Shown here one piece after another: positions 22,807 through 31,489 of a stretch of 64,000 nucleotides of DNA (the first letter of the stretch is position 1; each line of letters starts with the position of its first letter). A program made the position numbers and the translations under genes. The DNA is from Mediterranea sp. An20. Lineage in GTDB: Bacteria; Bacteroidota; Bacteroidia; Bacteroidales; Bacteroidaceae. The notes beneath the pieces are model-generated. The model was not told the DNA's origin. It saw only the letters and a list, made by a program, of their open reading frames with translations, and did no database searches. The stretch covers positions 1 to 64,000 of the forward strand of contig NZ_NFJV01000022.1 in NCBI RefSeq assembly GCF_002160055.1, read 5' to 3'.

Positions 22807-23538
22807 TTAGTCCGTTTTTCTGCGATACCAGCGGTTATCCACCCGGATAACGTCCATGTCAAGACATGCGCCGTTCTCGTCCAGTTTGGTCTTTATCCGC
22901 TCGACGGTTGCCGGGCCGATTCCCCATATTTCCATGAGGTACTGCTCGTCACGACGCACCAGGTCGCCTACATATCTTAACCCGTATGCGGTGAGGTGGT
23001 TCTGCGCCGATGGCTGGATGCCCAAGCTGAATAGCGGCTGCGAGAGGTAAGGTATTTCTTCCGCCGGTTTGTTCTCCACGGCAATCTCCAAGCCTTCCTT
23101 GATTCTTCTCAGGGTGTCGATGCGCTGCTCCAGCTCGACGACGGCCTGTCCGTCCTGCACTATGGCATTCCGCAGGCGGGCTGCCTTCTCCGTCAGGTCG
23201 GCATTGCTCCGCATCAGTTCGTCGTGGGTTCTCGCCAGGGACAGGTTCTCCCGGTCAAGCTCGTCCCGTCTGTATTCCAGCGAATCGACGGTATCCTGCA
23301 GTTGCCCTGCACGGTATTGCAGGGCGGAACATTTTTCATTGTCGGAGGCTATTTCACCCGACAGGGTTTCCAATCTCCTGACCTGAAGCTCAAGGCTGTC
23401 GTGGATAGAAAGAAGTGTATCCGCAAGTTCGTTCATCCGCTGGCGGCGGGATTTTCCCCGTGCGCATCGGTAAAGGATGACCAGTGCCGATACCATCAGC
23501 ACCAGTCCGATAAGCATAGTAATATCCAATGTTTCCAT
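22807..23538 (-). CDS. membrane-anchored coiled-coil protein with HhH-like domain (243 aa)
   Basis: One transmembrane helix (residues 8-24), then a long coiled coil (about 35-165, rich in Leu, Glu, Arg). The C-terminal domain of about 60 residues (LFSLGIQPSAQNHLTAYGLR... EIWGIGPATVERIKTKL) looks like the helix-hairpin-helix of the RNA polymerase alpha C-terminal domain, with GIGPATVERI as the hairpin. Could bind DNA or protein at the inner face of the mating apparatus. Within the transfer operon, 15 bp before the coupling protein. Function unknown. Confidence 0.65.
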   Translation of the reverse strand: METLDITMLIGLVLMVSALVILYRCARGKSRRQRMNELADTLLSIHDSLELQVRRLETLSGEIASDNEKCSALQYRAGQLQDTVDSLEYRRDELDRENLSLARTHDELMRSNADLTEKAARLRNAIVQDGQAVVELEQRIDTLRRIKEGLEIAVENKPAEEIPYLSQPLFSLGIQPSAQNHLTAYGLRYVGDLVRRDEQYLMEIWGIGPATVERIKTKLDENGACLDMDVIRVDNRWYRRKTD

Positions 23539-23551
23539 ATTGTTGTTATTT

Positions 23552-24214
23552 TTAGTTGTTCAAGGTAATGATGGGCCTTATCCGGTGTGCCTGTGTCTTC
23601 GGGGTCTCCTGCATGGCTCCGCTGCCTATCGAGTAGAGCCACGCTTTGGCGGTCTGTTGCCCCTCTACTTCCGTCGAGGTCCAGTACCAGCAGTCGCCTG
23701 TGCTGTCTGTGGGCAAGATGTCTCCGCCGCATTTTTCCAGTACGGGATTGACGACCTCCCGTGCCGCATACAGCAGGCGCATCTCCGCCACTGAGGGGAT
23801 GTATGCGCTCTGTCCGTAGCACCACAGGTCGAATACCGCTTCCGCCATCGGCGAGGCGGTCTCCCGGGTGTCATATAGGGCAAAGGTGTTCGTGTTCCCG
23901 TCGAACGCTTCCGTGTCGGCGGATGTTCCTTGCTCCACGCCCAGAGTGTCCGCAAAGGCTTTGGGAGCGATGTCCCACAGATAGACGGCACGACCGTTCT
24001 CTTCTGTGTCGCCGTGCTTGCCGGTGTCGAATACGATGGCCACGGCCCGCTTGCCGGAAGTTTGGTACAACTCGTAGGAAAGGACCGTGCCGTCGTCGCA
24101 GAGGACATGTCCGGGCCGTACCGTCATGTCCGGAGTCTCGATGTGTGCGTCGCAGGCGGCCAGAGTTAAGACTGCCGCCACCGCAATGATGATATGTATC
24201 TTGTTTATTGTCAT
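23552..24214 (-). CDS. lipoprotein with DUF1566-like domain (220 aa)
   Basis: Lipobox LTLAACDAH puts the lipidated Cys at about residue 20. The C-terminal half (IPSVAEMRLLYAAREVVN... CWYWTSTEVEGQQTAKAWLYSIGSG... RIRPI) is a clear DUF1566 pattern: T-S-T-E, W, and the final RxRxI. DUF1566 domains occur in surface and secreted proteins, often with C-type-lectin-like folds. Here it is part of the transfer operon, so a cell-surface role in mating is possible. Intact. Confidence 0.7.
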   Translation of the reverse strand: MTINKIHIIIAVAAVLTLAACDAHIETPDMTVRPGHVLCDDGTVLSYELYQTSGKRAVAIVFDTGKHGDTEENGRAVYLWDIAPKAFADTLGVEQGTSADTEAFDGNTNTFALYDTRETASPMAEAVFDLWCYGQSAYIPSVAEMRLLYAAREVVNPVLEKCGGDILPTDSTGDCWYWTSTEVEGQQTAKAWLYSIGSGAMQETPKTQAHRIRPIITLNN

Positions 24215-24248
24215 CTGTTCATATTTTTATTTTCCCTCATTTCATCAG

Positions 24249-24797
24249 TTATTTTACCGGCAGTTTCACGCCGAGCACGACACCTGCCCGCAGCAGGTCG
24301 GCTCCCTTTATCATCACGTCGCCCTTCGCCTGCCAGAAGAACACCCATCCCGACCGCAGCACATAGTTGTGTTCGTAGCCGAGGTGGATGCCGCCGAGGA
24401 ATCTCTTCGTGTCACTGCCGCCCGATGCCCCGATGCGCAGGTTGCCGTAGTGGTTCCTGCCGCGTACCACGCAGGGCTTGTAGGCCACGCCGAAGCCGTA
24501 GGTGCGGTAGTTCCGCCAGAACGATTCCGGGCAGATATGCCCGCACGTCTCACAGTCTTTCCATTGCAGGTAGCCGTTAGCGAAGAACTCCCAGGCATTG
24601 TTGTAGTTCGTCTCATGTTCGTAGGCAAGGGTCAGATCCATGCCGTTCCGGTACAGCAGCCCGGCTCCGAGCGAGAGCCGTCCGGTGTTCCGCTGTGCCG
24701 AAGCTGTTACAGACAAGGTGAACACGGCCACCGCCAAGGCAAGCTGTCTGTTTCTTGTCCTTCCCTTATTTTTCAATGCTTCACTCATCATTTCCAA
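24249..24797 (-). CDS. traO: conjugative transfer protein TraO (182 aa)
   Basis: The leader (ALAVAVFTLSVTASAQ) is followed by an outer-membrane-like beta protein with YRNGMDLTLAYEHETNYNNAWEF, and G-x-G-V-A-Y-K-P and LGYEHNYVL motifs found in TraO of CTnDOT-type elements. Cysteines C-E-T-C and C-P-E are typical. The true start may be the ATG at 24788. It follows traN and precedes the lipoprotein gene, in the usual order. Confidence 0.85.
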   Translation of the reverse strand: MEMMSEALKNKGRTRNRQLALAVAVFTLSVTASAQRNTGRLSLGAGLLYRNGMDLTLAYEHETNYNNAWEFFANGYLQWKDCETCGHICPESFWRNYRTYGFGVAYKPCVVRGRNHYGNLRIGASGGSDTKRFLGGIHLGYEHNYVLRSGWVFFWQAKGDVMIKGADLLRAGVVLGVKLPVK

Positions 24798-24831
24798 TTC
24801 TTAATTCGTCACTCTTAATTCTTCATTGACA

Positions 24832-25682
24832 TCATTCCTCCTCCAATAGCGATTGGTCAAACGAATCGGCGGCAAGCACGTCCTCGTAGTCGATGTGCAG
24901 GCTGATGTTGCGCCCGCTGATCTGTTTCTCCGTCATCTCGATGGTCAGCACCTTGTCGTTGGGGAAGGTCATCTTCTTGACGACTATCACATTGCGGTAG
25001 CCCCGCTTGAATGATTTTCCCGGTTCCAGCACCATTGCCGGAGTCAGCTCAATGACCTGCGAATTGGTTGCTTTCGACACCTTCTTGTCAGCGAGCTTCA
25101 CACGGATTTCATCGATGTCAAACCGGATATGGGTCTTGTTCTCTATCGAGAAGTCGATGAAGAAGTAGTCGCCGGCCGCATAGATGTTGTTCAGCCGCAT
25201 GGTCAGGCGGTGTGCCTTGCTCGCCAGTTCCGTATCTTGGCCGGGGAGTTCCAGATGCGTCTGGCCAGTCCGGTCATCTCCGCTGTGGACATGGAGACGG
25301 TGGGATTGTGGTAGGCTTCCCGTTCCGCAGGCAGTATCTCCTTGTCGGTCACGGCTTCCTTCAGCCGGGTAGTATAGAGTAGCGCGTACTGCGTGCGGTA
25401 GCGTTCCGTCACGATGGTGACGATGGCGAGCACTTCGCCGTCCTCGTGTCCGGCCTCCTTGGGCTTCAGGCGGATAATGTTGTCCAATGGCTGGTCACCC
25501 GCCACCTTGTCGGTGGAGATGTCCACCAGTCGGACGGGTTCCGATGCCGTGATGACGGTCGTCACCTGCTCGTTCACGGTGAGCAGCTCCATTTCCTCGT
25601 AGGTTTTCTGGGCTTTTGCCTCGTATGCGGCGCACAGTCCGGCCGCAAGGAGAAACAGGCCCGTCATTCGATGTCTGTTCAT
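24832..25682 (-). pseudogene. traN: traN (DUF4138), split by a frameshift
   Basis: The 5' part (25682-25203) has a signal peptide and the DUF4138 body through MTGLARRIWNSPAKIRN. It then shifts to WRARHTA and stops. In the +2 frame the DNA continues as A-S-K-A-H-R-L-T-MRLNNIYAAGDYFFIDF..., the normal TraN C-terminus, to 24832. The sequence AACTGGCGAG at about 25221-25229 looks like AACGTGGCGAG with one base lost, which would restore R-N-V-A-S-K-A-H. A single-base deletion therefore breaks this outer-membrane mating-channel protein, unless it is a sequencing error. Confidence 0.8.
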
Positions 25683-25694
25683 GTCTATGCTTTT

Positions 25695-26483
25695 TTATTG
25701 TTTATTCCCGTTGTTCATTCTTTCCCTCTGTTCGCCTTCCTCCCGTATTCGCTGCTCGGCAATTTCGCAATAACTCTTGTCGATTTCGAAGCCGATGTAG
25801 TGCCGGCCTGTCCGCAGGGCGGCGATGGCGGTCGTCCCGGAGCCGATGCAGTTGTCCAACACGAGGTCGCCCTCGTCTGTGTAGGTCCGTATCAGGTATT
25901 CTATCAGGGCTACTGGCTTCTGTGTGGGATGGTAGAAGGCTCCCTTGCAGTGTTCCTTGGGTACGGATACTACCGATGTCGGGTATTTGTCATCGGCTAT
26001 GCGCACTGGGGCGAGCTTCATGCCACCGTAGCAGCGGTTGGTGAAACCTTCCGTCTTGCGGCGGTCATGGTTCCGTTTTTCGGGCGGGCACGGGGTCATC
26101 TGTGGGTGGTACACCGGCAGTTTCCGGTAGAACACCACGATGTCCTCATGCTGGCGCATGGGCATCCGGTTGGCGTTCAGGTGGCCGCTCACCCTGTCCT
26201 TGTGCCAGACGAGGTTGTATCTCCACAGCTTGGGCTGTGACAATACCAGTTCCGCCGTGAACATGCCTTGTGCGAACAGGATGATGGGGCTGTCCGGCTT
26301 GGTGATTCTCAGGTACTGCTCCCATAAGGGTGCAAGCGGGATTTTTTGGTCCCACCGGGCAGCCCCGTTCTGCCGGTTCAGCACGCCGTAAGGCAGATCC
26401 GCAATCACGGCATCGACGCTTCGGTCGGCTATCTGCTTCATCCCTTCCAGGCAGTCCATGTGGTATATCTTGTCTTGCTCCAT
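25695..26483 (-). CDS. DNA methyltransferase, beta-class (262 aa)
   Basis: I chose the ATG at 26483 (MEQDKIYHMDCLEGM). Catalytic motif IV is DLPYG (residues 29-33). The target region follows, and the AdoMet-binding motif I is near the C-terminus (HPTQKPVALIEYLIRTY... VLDNCIGSGTTAIAAL), the order of beta-class N6-adenine or N4-cytosine methylases. No cognate endonuclease is nearby. An orphan methylase inside the tra operon between traM and traN could protect the transferred DNA from host restriction (inference). Confidence 0.82.
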   Translation of the reverse strand: MEQDKIYHMDCLEGMKQIADRSVDAVIADLPYGVLNRQNGAARWDQKIPLAPLWEQYLRITKPDSPIILFAQGMFTAELVLSQPKLWRYNLVWHKDRVSGHLNANRMPMRQHEDIVVFYRKLPVYHPQMTPCPPEKRNHDRRKTEGFTNRCYGGMKLAPVRIADDKYPTSVVSVPKEHCKGAFYHPTQKPVALIEYLIRTYTDEGDLVLDNCIGSGTTAIAALRTGRHYIGFEIDKSYCEIAEQRIREEGEQRERMNNGNKQ

Positions 26484-26494
26484 TTTCGTCTTGT

Positions 26495-27646
26495 CTATTG
26501 TTTCTGGTTTCCGTTTACTAAATACACGAAGGTGCCGTACTTCAGTTTGACCTTGTTCTTCTTGATGGCCTTGCTGATGGCGTTGCTCGTTTTCTGGTAG
26601 GCGTTCTGCACGGCCTGCATTCCCCATTGGGCGAGGTTGTTGCCATAGCCGCCGGTGTTCATGCTCAGGTTGCCCGACATGGCGCTGCTGGCCACGTCCT
26701 TGCTCGTCTCCCGGAACTGGCTTTCCGGCACATACAGTCCTTCCAGCCCGTCGGTGTCGTACAGCGAGAGGCTGACCTTGACCAGCTTGTCACCCACGAG
26801 GATGCTGCTGATGCTTCCTTTCACCCTTTCGGAGGAAAAGCCGCTGACCGTGGCATACAGGTAGGTGCCCTTTCGGAGGGTGCTTCCGTCTATCTCCACA
26901 TCGTCCAGCAGGCGCAGCCGCACACGCGAGCCGTCCACGGCCTTGATGTCCTCGTCGATGATGGCCTGGATGAGCTTCGGCTCATCGCTGCTGCGGTCGA
27001 GCGTGTGGAAGTAGTCCGAGGATGCCTTGGCTTTCTTCACCACCTCGCTGGTCTTGTCATTCTCACCGGGAGTTTTCACGGCACGGCTGTCCTCGTCGAT
27101 GCGGCCCTCTGCCTGCGGTTCCACTGGTGGTACCTCTGTTTGGGCCGTGTCCTCTTTTGCAGGCGGGGTCACTTCCTGCTGTCCGCGCAGCCTGGCTTCG
27201 GCAAGGGCTTTCTCCAGTTCCGCGAGGGCTTCTTCTTCCCGTTTCTTGGCGTCGGCAGCTTCCGCCGCCATACTCTTTTCCTGTTCGACTTCACCGAGCA
27301 GGGCGATGTCGTCATCGGTGTATTTCGATTCATATTCTTCCTTGTTTTCATCGGGTTCGTCCCTTTCAATGTTGTCCACGGCGGTATAGTCCTGTATCCG
27401 GCCCCATGATTTTGTCATGTTCTCGTACTTGCTGCCTATGCCGTCCCCGTTCTTAAGGGTGGCTTCCGGAAGTTCCGGGTTCAGGAACTCGGTGGTCTGC
27501 AGCGTGGTGTCCTGCACTTCGGCCTTTTCGGTGCGGAACAGGTCGAAGATGAAGTACGACGCGCCGAGCAGCGGCAGGTAGAGGATGGCCGGAAGCATGT
27601 ACTTCGGTTGCCTGAAATTGATTTTCTCCAATATGCTCATCGTCAT
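26495..27646 (-). CDS. traM: conjugative transfer protein TraM (383 aa)
   Basis: I chose the ATG at 27646 (MTMSILEKINFRQPKYMLP), which overlaps the traL stop as ATGA. One transmembrane helix near residues 20-38 (LPAILYLPLLGASYFIF). A charged Glu/Lys/Ala coiled-coil region spans about 115-180. A VirB10-like C-terminal domain (IDGSTLRKGTYLYATVSGFSSERV...) follows. Known role: inner-to-outer membrane bridge of the Bacteroides mating pore. Intact. Confidence 0.85.
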   Translation of the reverse strand: MTMSILEKINFRQPKYMLPAILYLPLLGASYFIFDLFRTEKAEVQDTTLQTTEFLNPELPEATLKNGDGIGSKYENMTKSWGRIQDYTAVDNIERDEPDENKEEYESKYTDDDIALLGEVEQEKSMAAEAADAKKREEEALAELEKALAEARLRGQQEVTPPAKEDTAQTEVPPVEPQAEGRIDEDSRAVKTPGENDKTSEVVKKAKASSDYFHTLDRSSDEPKLIQAIIDEDIKAVDGSRVRLRLLDDVEIDGSTLRKGTYLYATVSGFSSERVKGSISSILVGDKLVKVSLSLYDTDGLEGLYVPESQFRETSKDVASSAMSGNLSMNTGGYGNNLAQWGMQAVQNAYQKTSNAISKAIKKNKVKLKYGTFVYLVNGNQKQ

Positions 27647-27999
27647 TGTTCTTTTGGTGGTTGTACATACAGCTCGGAGGACCGGTGCCTTTCCCGCAGG
27701 ATGCTGTCCTGCATCTCGGTGGCTGTCCGCTTTACGGGTTGACGGTGGTACACGACGGTCAGCCGGTAGATGTTCCATGCCAGCCCTGCGGCGACGAAGG
27801 CAAATACGATGACAAGGAACAGGGTGCGGTGCACGTTGGCAAAGCCCTGCACCTTGGCGGCCGCCTTGTCTATCCGGGTCGCCTTGGCGAACCTGCGCCC
27901 GGCATTCACCTCCCGCTCGTAGCGTTCCTTGTATTTCGGGTCGTTCCTGTCCGGCATCTTCTCGCCGAGCAGCATGCGTCTGAATCCTTTGATGTTCAT
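27643..27999 (-). CDS. traL: TraL-like conjugative transfer protein (118 aa)
   Basis: A basic N-terminal half (GRRFAKATRIDKAAAKVQ) precedes one transmembrane helix at about residues 61-80 (LFLVIVFAFVAAGLAWNIYRL) and a charged tail. Size, topology and position between traK and traM fit TraL of CTnDOT-like elements. Overlaps traM by 4 bp. Confidence 0.65.
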   Translation of the reverse strand: MNIKGFRRMLLGEKMPDRNDPKYKERYEREVNAGRRFAKATRIDKAAAKVQGFANVHRTLFLVIVFAFVAAGLAWNIYRLTVVYHRQPVKRTATEMQDSILRERHRSSELYVQPPKEQ

Positions 28000-28012
28000 G
28001 GTCGTTCCTCCT

Positions 28013-28398
28013 TTAATAGTTGTTCTTTGTCTTCTGCTCGATGTCCTTGTTCAGCAGCGTGCGCCAGTTCACGATGAGCAGCCCGTGCGGGTTGTTCTCC
28101 GTGCGCGGCACCCGTTTGAGCTGTCCGGCTGTGACCAGTTCGCGCATCAGGATGTTGCTCCGGCGTTCGATGCGCTGCCGTCCGTAGTAGGTGAACTCCA
28201 TTTTGGCTGCATCGAATCGGATGCTGTCGCAGAAGATGGAGAACACCGCGCTCGTTCCGAGAATGTTGCTGTAGAAACCTTTCTCTTTGAGCGTATTATA
28301 TTGTGCCAGTCCGGTCTCGTCCACCAGATACATGGCCTTCTCCATCGTGTAACGGATGTACTTGTCATCCGGAGCAAGGGTGAAAAAGTAATGGTGGA
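28013..28398 (-). pseudogene. traK: traK, 3' fragment
   Basis: Reading leftwards from the element junction the frame gives H-H-Y-FFTLAPDDKYIRYTMEKAMYL and then the rest of TraK to 28013. The first ~80 codons are at 46420-46655. The two parts join without loss at FHHY/HHYFF, so the gene was cut by insertion of the 18-kb element at 28399-46426. TraK is a VirB8-like pore component, so this copy cannot support transfer unless the element excises. Confidence 0.82.
28392..28398. repeat. left attachment core, TGGTGGA
   Basis: Direct repeat of 46420-46426 at the left border of the traK insertion. Flanking bases also agree partly (TAa/TAg before it). Confidence 0.65.
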
Positions 28399-28555
28399 CT
28401 TTCTTTATATAATGATATAATCAACTGTATTACAGCAAATAGCACTTATTACTATTTCTTGAAGTAACAAGACAGAAACAACATAGGTGATTTATGAGAA
28501 CTCAAAGGAATGTTTGCCAGACTTGCCTGATGGATGCTAAAGAGGGGGTGTCTAA

Positions 28556-28594
28556 TGCATCGACTTCCTGAATCTTTGATTCAGGTGCAATGCA
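28556..28594. repeat. hairpin near the element's left end
   Basis: TGCAT...CCTGAATC-TTT-GATTCAGG...ATGCA: an 8-bp perfect stem with a 3-base loop and a further 5-bp outer stem. No T-run, so not a clear terminator; may block read-through from traK side or be a protein-binding site. Confidence 0.5.
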
Positions 28595-28653
28595 GCATTT
28601 AACTATTCTGTAAAAACACAACCCTATGGTTGTTCGGTTCTGGATAATTATTG

Positions 28654-28661
28654 TACCTTTG
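28654..28661 (+). promoter_or_regulatory. promoter -7 box of the XRE gene
   Basis: TACCTTTG, 29 bp before the ATG at 28691; the -33 region (TGTT/GTTG) is a weak match. Confidence 0.6.
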
Positions 28662-28690
28662 CAATCAAGACAGGAAAAGGATGTATTTCA

Positions 28691-28984
28691 ATGGACACAA
28701 CGGCAGATAAAACGCTTTCCGTTGCTTCGGTGCCGGAAGTGCAAGGGATGGAACAGGATATAAAGGATTGGGCGCAGTATTCTCAATGGATTGCCGCTGC
28801 CATGTCCAAACGGATGTCGGAACTTGGCTTGACACAGAAAATGCTTGCCGGAAAGATGGGCTGCACCCAGCAGTACATATCCAAGGTGTTGAAAGGGAAA
28901 AAGAATATGTCGTTGGAAACCATCTGCAAGATTGAAAATGCATTGGGCTTTGAGATTATCAAAAACCTGAATGAAATTAAGTAG
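28691..28984 (+). CDS. XRE-family HTH regulator, antitoxin-like (97 aa)
   Basis: Helix-turn-helix at residues 42-75 ([40 protein letters not shown]), typical of Cro/C1 and HigA-type proteins. The stop is 10 bp before the start of the ORF6N gene, so the two are an operon. May act as antitoxin or repressor for that partner. Cytosolic. Confidence 0.78.
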   Translation: MDTTADKTLSVASVPEVQGMEQDIKDWAQYSQWIAAAMSKRMSELGLTQKMLAGKMGCTQQYISKVLKGKKNMSLETICKIENALGFEIIKNLNEIK

Positions 28985-28994
28985 TAAAAGAGGT

Positions 28995-29933
28995 ATGGCT
29001 AAAGACAGGGAAAAGATAGAGGACAAGGCTAATGAACCGGTCGCAAATTGCGACCAGTTACCTATGGCTGCCGATATACAGCCGATGATTCGAGTAATCA
29101 GAGGTCAGCAAGTTATTATTGACAGGGATTTGGCTTTGTTGTATGGTGTGGAAACCAGAGCATTGAATCAGGCAGTAAAACGTAATATCGAGCGGTTTCC
29201 TGACGACTTCATGTTTCAACTGGACAAAGAAGATGTTGAAATCTTGAAATCACAAAATGTGACTTCAAGTTGGGGTGGCGACAGAAGGTTGCCTTATGCT
29301 TTCACCGAACAAGGTATCGCCATGCTTAGTTCCGTCTTGAAATCACAGACAGCGGAGGAAGTGAACATCCGCATCATGAGAGCCTTTGTGTCCATGCGCC
29401 GTTTTATAGTTACCAATGCCCAACTGTTCCAACGGCTTGAAACGATAGAATATCATCAGCTTGAAATGAAGCAGCATCAGGAGGTGACGGACAAGCGCAT
29501 CGACGAGGTGTTCAAACGACTGGAAGCCAATATCCCTCCCATGCAGGGTATATTCTACGACGGGCAGGTGTTTGACGCTTACCGTTTTGTATCTGACTTG
29601 ATACGAAAGGCAAAACGCACCATTGCGCTGATTGATAACTATGTGGATGATACGGTACTGACCCTGCTCGACAAAAGGGAAAAAGGAGTGACTGCCACTA
29701 TCTACACACAACGTGTAAGCGACCGGTTCCAACTGGATGTTGACCGTCACAACGCTCAATATCTGCCAGTCAGGATAGAGCGGTTCAACAAAGCGCATGA
29801 CCGTTTTCTGCTTATAGACGACGAAGTGTACCACATCGGGGCATCGATTAAGGATTTAGGCAAAAAGTGGTTCGGGTTCACGCTTATGCGTGACATTCCG
29901 GCCTCAGAAATCATCAATAGAATCAAGGATTAG
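28995..29933 (+). CDS. ORF6N-domain protein with PLD-like C-terminus (312 aa)
   Basis: I chose the ATG at 28995 ([10 protein letters not shown]), after the upstream stop. The ORF6N domain lies at about residues 28-115: [33 protein letters not shown], with [14 protein letters not shown] coiled coil follows, then a C-terminal domain with YDGQVFDAY... LIDNYVDD and [23 protein letters not shown], which resembles one half of a phospholipase-D-like fold with H-x-R in place of HxK. Common on Bacteroidales mobile elements. DNA-binding is likely; nuclease activity is uncertain. Confidence 0.75.
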   Translation: MAKDREKIEDKANEPVANCDQLPMAADIQPMIRVIRGQQVIIDRDLALLYGVETRALNQAVKRNIERFPDDFMFQLDKEDVEILKSQNVTSSWGGDRRLPYAFTEQGIAMLSSVLKSQTAEEVNIRIMRAFVSMRRFIVTNAQLFQRLETIEYHQLEMKQHQEVTDKRIDEVFKRLEANIPPMQGIFYDGQVFDAYRFVSDLIRKAKRTIALIDNYVDDTVLTLLDKREKGVTATIYTQRVSDRFQLDVDRHNAQYLPVRIERFNKAHDRFLLIDDEVYHIGASIKDLGKKWFGFTLMRDIPASEIINRIKD

Positions 29934-30085
29934 CCAATGCACGAATTGTTTTTGATGCGTTATTCTCATCATGGGGCAGGTTTTGCCGACCCTATTTTAT
30001 TGACTATTAGCCATATTAATTATTATTTTTGAATTCTTTTTTGAAATACATATTCCTCAATATTCAGAATAACGGAAAAACCTTG

Positions 30086-30093
30086 TAATTTTG
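30086..30093 (+). promoter_or_regulatory. promoter -7 box of the AraC gene
   Basis: TAATTTTG, 72 bp before the ATG at 30165. No TTTG at the -33 position, so it may need activation. Confidence 0.5.
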
Positions 30094-30164
30094 TACCCGG
30101 CAAGTGGGAAAGTAACCGATAATCTTTCTGCAAGCCTGAGATATTAACAAAAAACAAGGTAATA

Positions 30165-31265
30165 ATGGATTATACAATATACGAATTTTCGCTTTTCATT
30201 GCGTTGCCGTTGATGCTGTTCTTCGGCTTTTATTTTTTGTTGGCCAAAATACCGGAAAAAGTCATTTTCGGAAATTATCTGCGCTCCCGTCGGATCATAG
30301 GGATAGCGTTGCTGCTGCTTGCCGCCAATTATTCGGTGCATTTCTTTTTCGGAATCCGGTTCAAGAACGCCAATGCGGCCATTCTGATGAACCTTTCGAC
30401 CTACTTCCTGTGTTACTGGCTTTTCAGTTCGGCACTCACGACATTGCTGGACCGCTTTTACATCACAAAGCGCCGGTTGCGGACGCATATCAGCCTTTGG
30501 GTCATTTTTTCCATACTTTCCTGCATCGTGCTGATGTTGTTGCCCGAAGGGATTTTGCAGACAATTGCGCTATTTGCTCTGGCTGCGTGGCTGGTCACTT
30601 ATGGATTCGTCCTGGCCCGCAGGCTTATTCTGGCATATAAACGTGCCATCAGGATTTTCAACGAAACGTATTCGGATGACATTGGCGCGTATATCAAGTG
30701 GCTTTCCATTTTCACATGGTGGGCTGTCATATTCGGTGTGGGATGCGGACTGCTCACATTCCTGCCTGACAAATACGTTTATATCTGGATTCTGTCATCC
30801 ATCCCGTTCTACGGCTATCTGTTTTATTCCTACCAGAACTACATGATATTCTATGAGCAGGTGGAGCGTACGCTGGAGATAGAGAACGCGGCGGATGATG
30901 AGAAGAAAAAGACAGAAACGGAAAAGGAATCACCCAAATATTTCGACGGCATAGAAAGCAGCCTGACGCCTTGGCTGGAAAACAAGAGCTATACGCAATC
31001 CGGATTCACCATACAGGACATGGCGAAAACGCTCGGCACCAACAGGACTTATCTGAATGCTTACATAAAGGACAAATATCATGCGACATTCTGCGAATGG
31101 ATAACCGGCCTTCGGTTGGAATACGCGAAGACCATGCTGAAGGAGCATCCGGAAATGAGCATACAAAAAATCGCGGAGTCGTCAGGCTTTTTGTCCCGCA
31201 GTTATTTTATCAAGTCGTTCACTGAAAAGGAAGGATGCACACCCGCCAAATGGAGAAAACCATAG
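30165..31265 (+). CDS. membrane-bound AraC-family regulator (366 aa)
   Basis: Six or seven transmembrane helices fill residues 1-225 (PLMLFFGFYFLLA, IGIALLLLAANYSVHFFF, LWVIFSILSCIVLMLL and others). A linker follows, then an AraC C-terminal DNA-binding domain at about 265-366 with two HTHs (FTIQDMAKTLGTNRTYLNAYI and MSIQKIAESSGFLSRSYFIKSF). It stands 224 bp before the fimbrial operon, with a five-copy repeat in between. Likely a membrane sensor that activates the fimbrial genes. Confidence 0.8.
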   Translation: MDYTIYEFSLFIALPLMLFFGFYFLLAKIPEKVIFGNYLRSRRIIGIALLLLAANYSVHFFFGIRFKNANAAILMNLSTYFLCYWLFSSALTTLLDRFYITKRRLRTHISLWVIFSILSCIVLMLLPEGILQTIALFALAAWLVTYGFVLARRLILAYKRAIRIFNETYSDDIGAYIKWLSIFTWWAVIFGVGCGLLTFLPDKYVYIWILSSIPFYGYLFYSYQNYMIFYEQVERTLEIENAADDEKKKTETEKESPKYFDGIESSLTPWLENKSYTQSGFTIQDMAKTLGTNRTYLNAYIKDKYHATFCEWITGLRLEYAKTMLKEHPEMSIQKIAESSGFLSRSYFIKSFTEKEGCTPAKWRKP

Positions 31266-31288
31266 CCGGATACACGAGTTGCAGATTT

Positions 31289-31383
31289 GTGCTCAATCAG
31301 CAAAAAGTGCTCAATCAGCAAAAGTGCTCAATCAACAAAAATAAGTGCTCATATAACAATTTGCAAGTGCTCATACAACAAAT
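31289..31383. repeat. five direct repeats, candidate AraC operator array
   Basis: GTGCTCAATCAGCAAAA-like units start at 31289, 31307, 31324, 31345 and 31367. The first three are nearly identical, the last two read GTGCTCAT and degrade. They sit between the AraC gene and the -33 box of the fimbrial promoter (31428). Direct repeats at about two helical turns are the usual target of AraC-type activators. Confidence 0.65.
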
Positions 31384-31384
31384 T

Positions 31385-31397
31385 CAGTAAAATACTG
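31385..31397. repeat. small palindrome before the fimbrial promoter
   Basis: CAGTA-AAA-TACTG, 30 bp upstream of the -33 box. A possible second regulator site. Confidence 0.4.
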
Positions 31398-31427
31398 ATT
31401 GTTAGACGAAAATAATCGGCGAAGCAT

Positions 31428-31458
31428 TTTGCGCGACAGGTGTTTTTCCATAATTTTG
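31428..31458 (+). promoter_or_regulatory. fimbrial operon promoter
   Basis: -33 TTTG (31428-31431), 19-bp spacer, -7 TAATTTTG (31451-31458), 31 bp before the ATG at 31490. A full consensus Bacteroides promoter. Confidence 0.78.
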
Positions 31459-31489
31459 TGGATGGCAACTGATAATAAATCAAGTTTAT

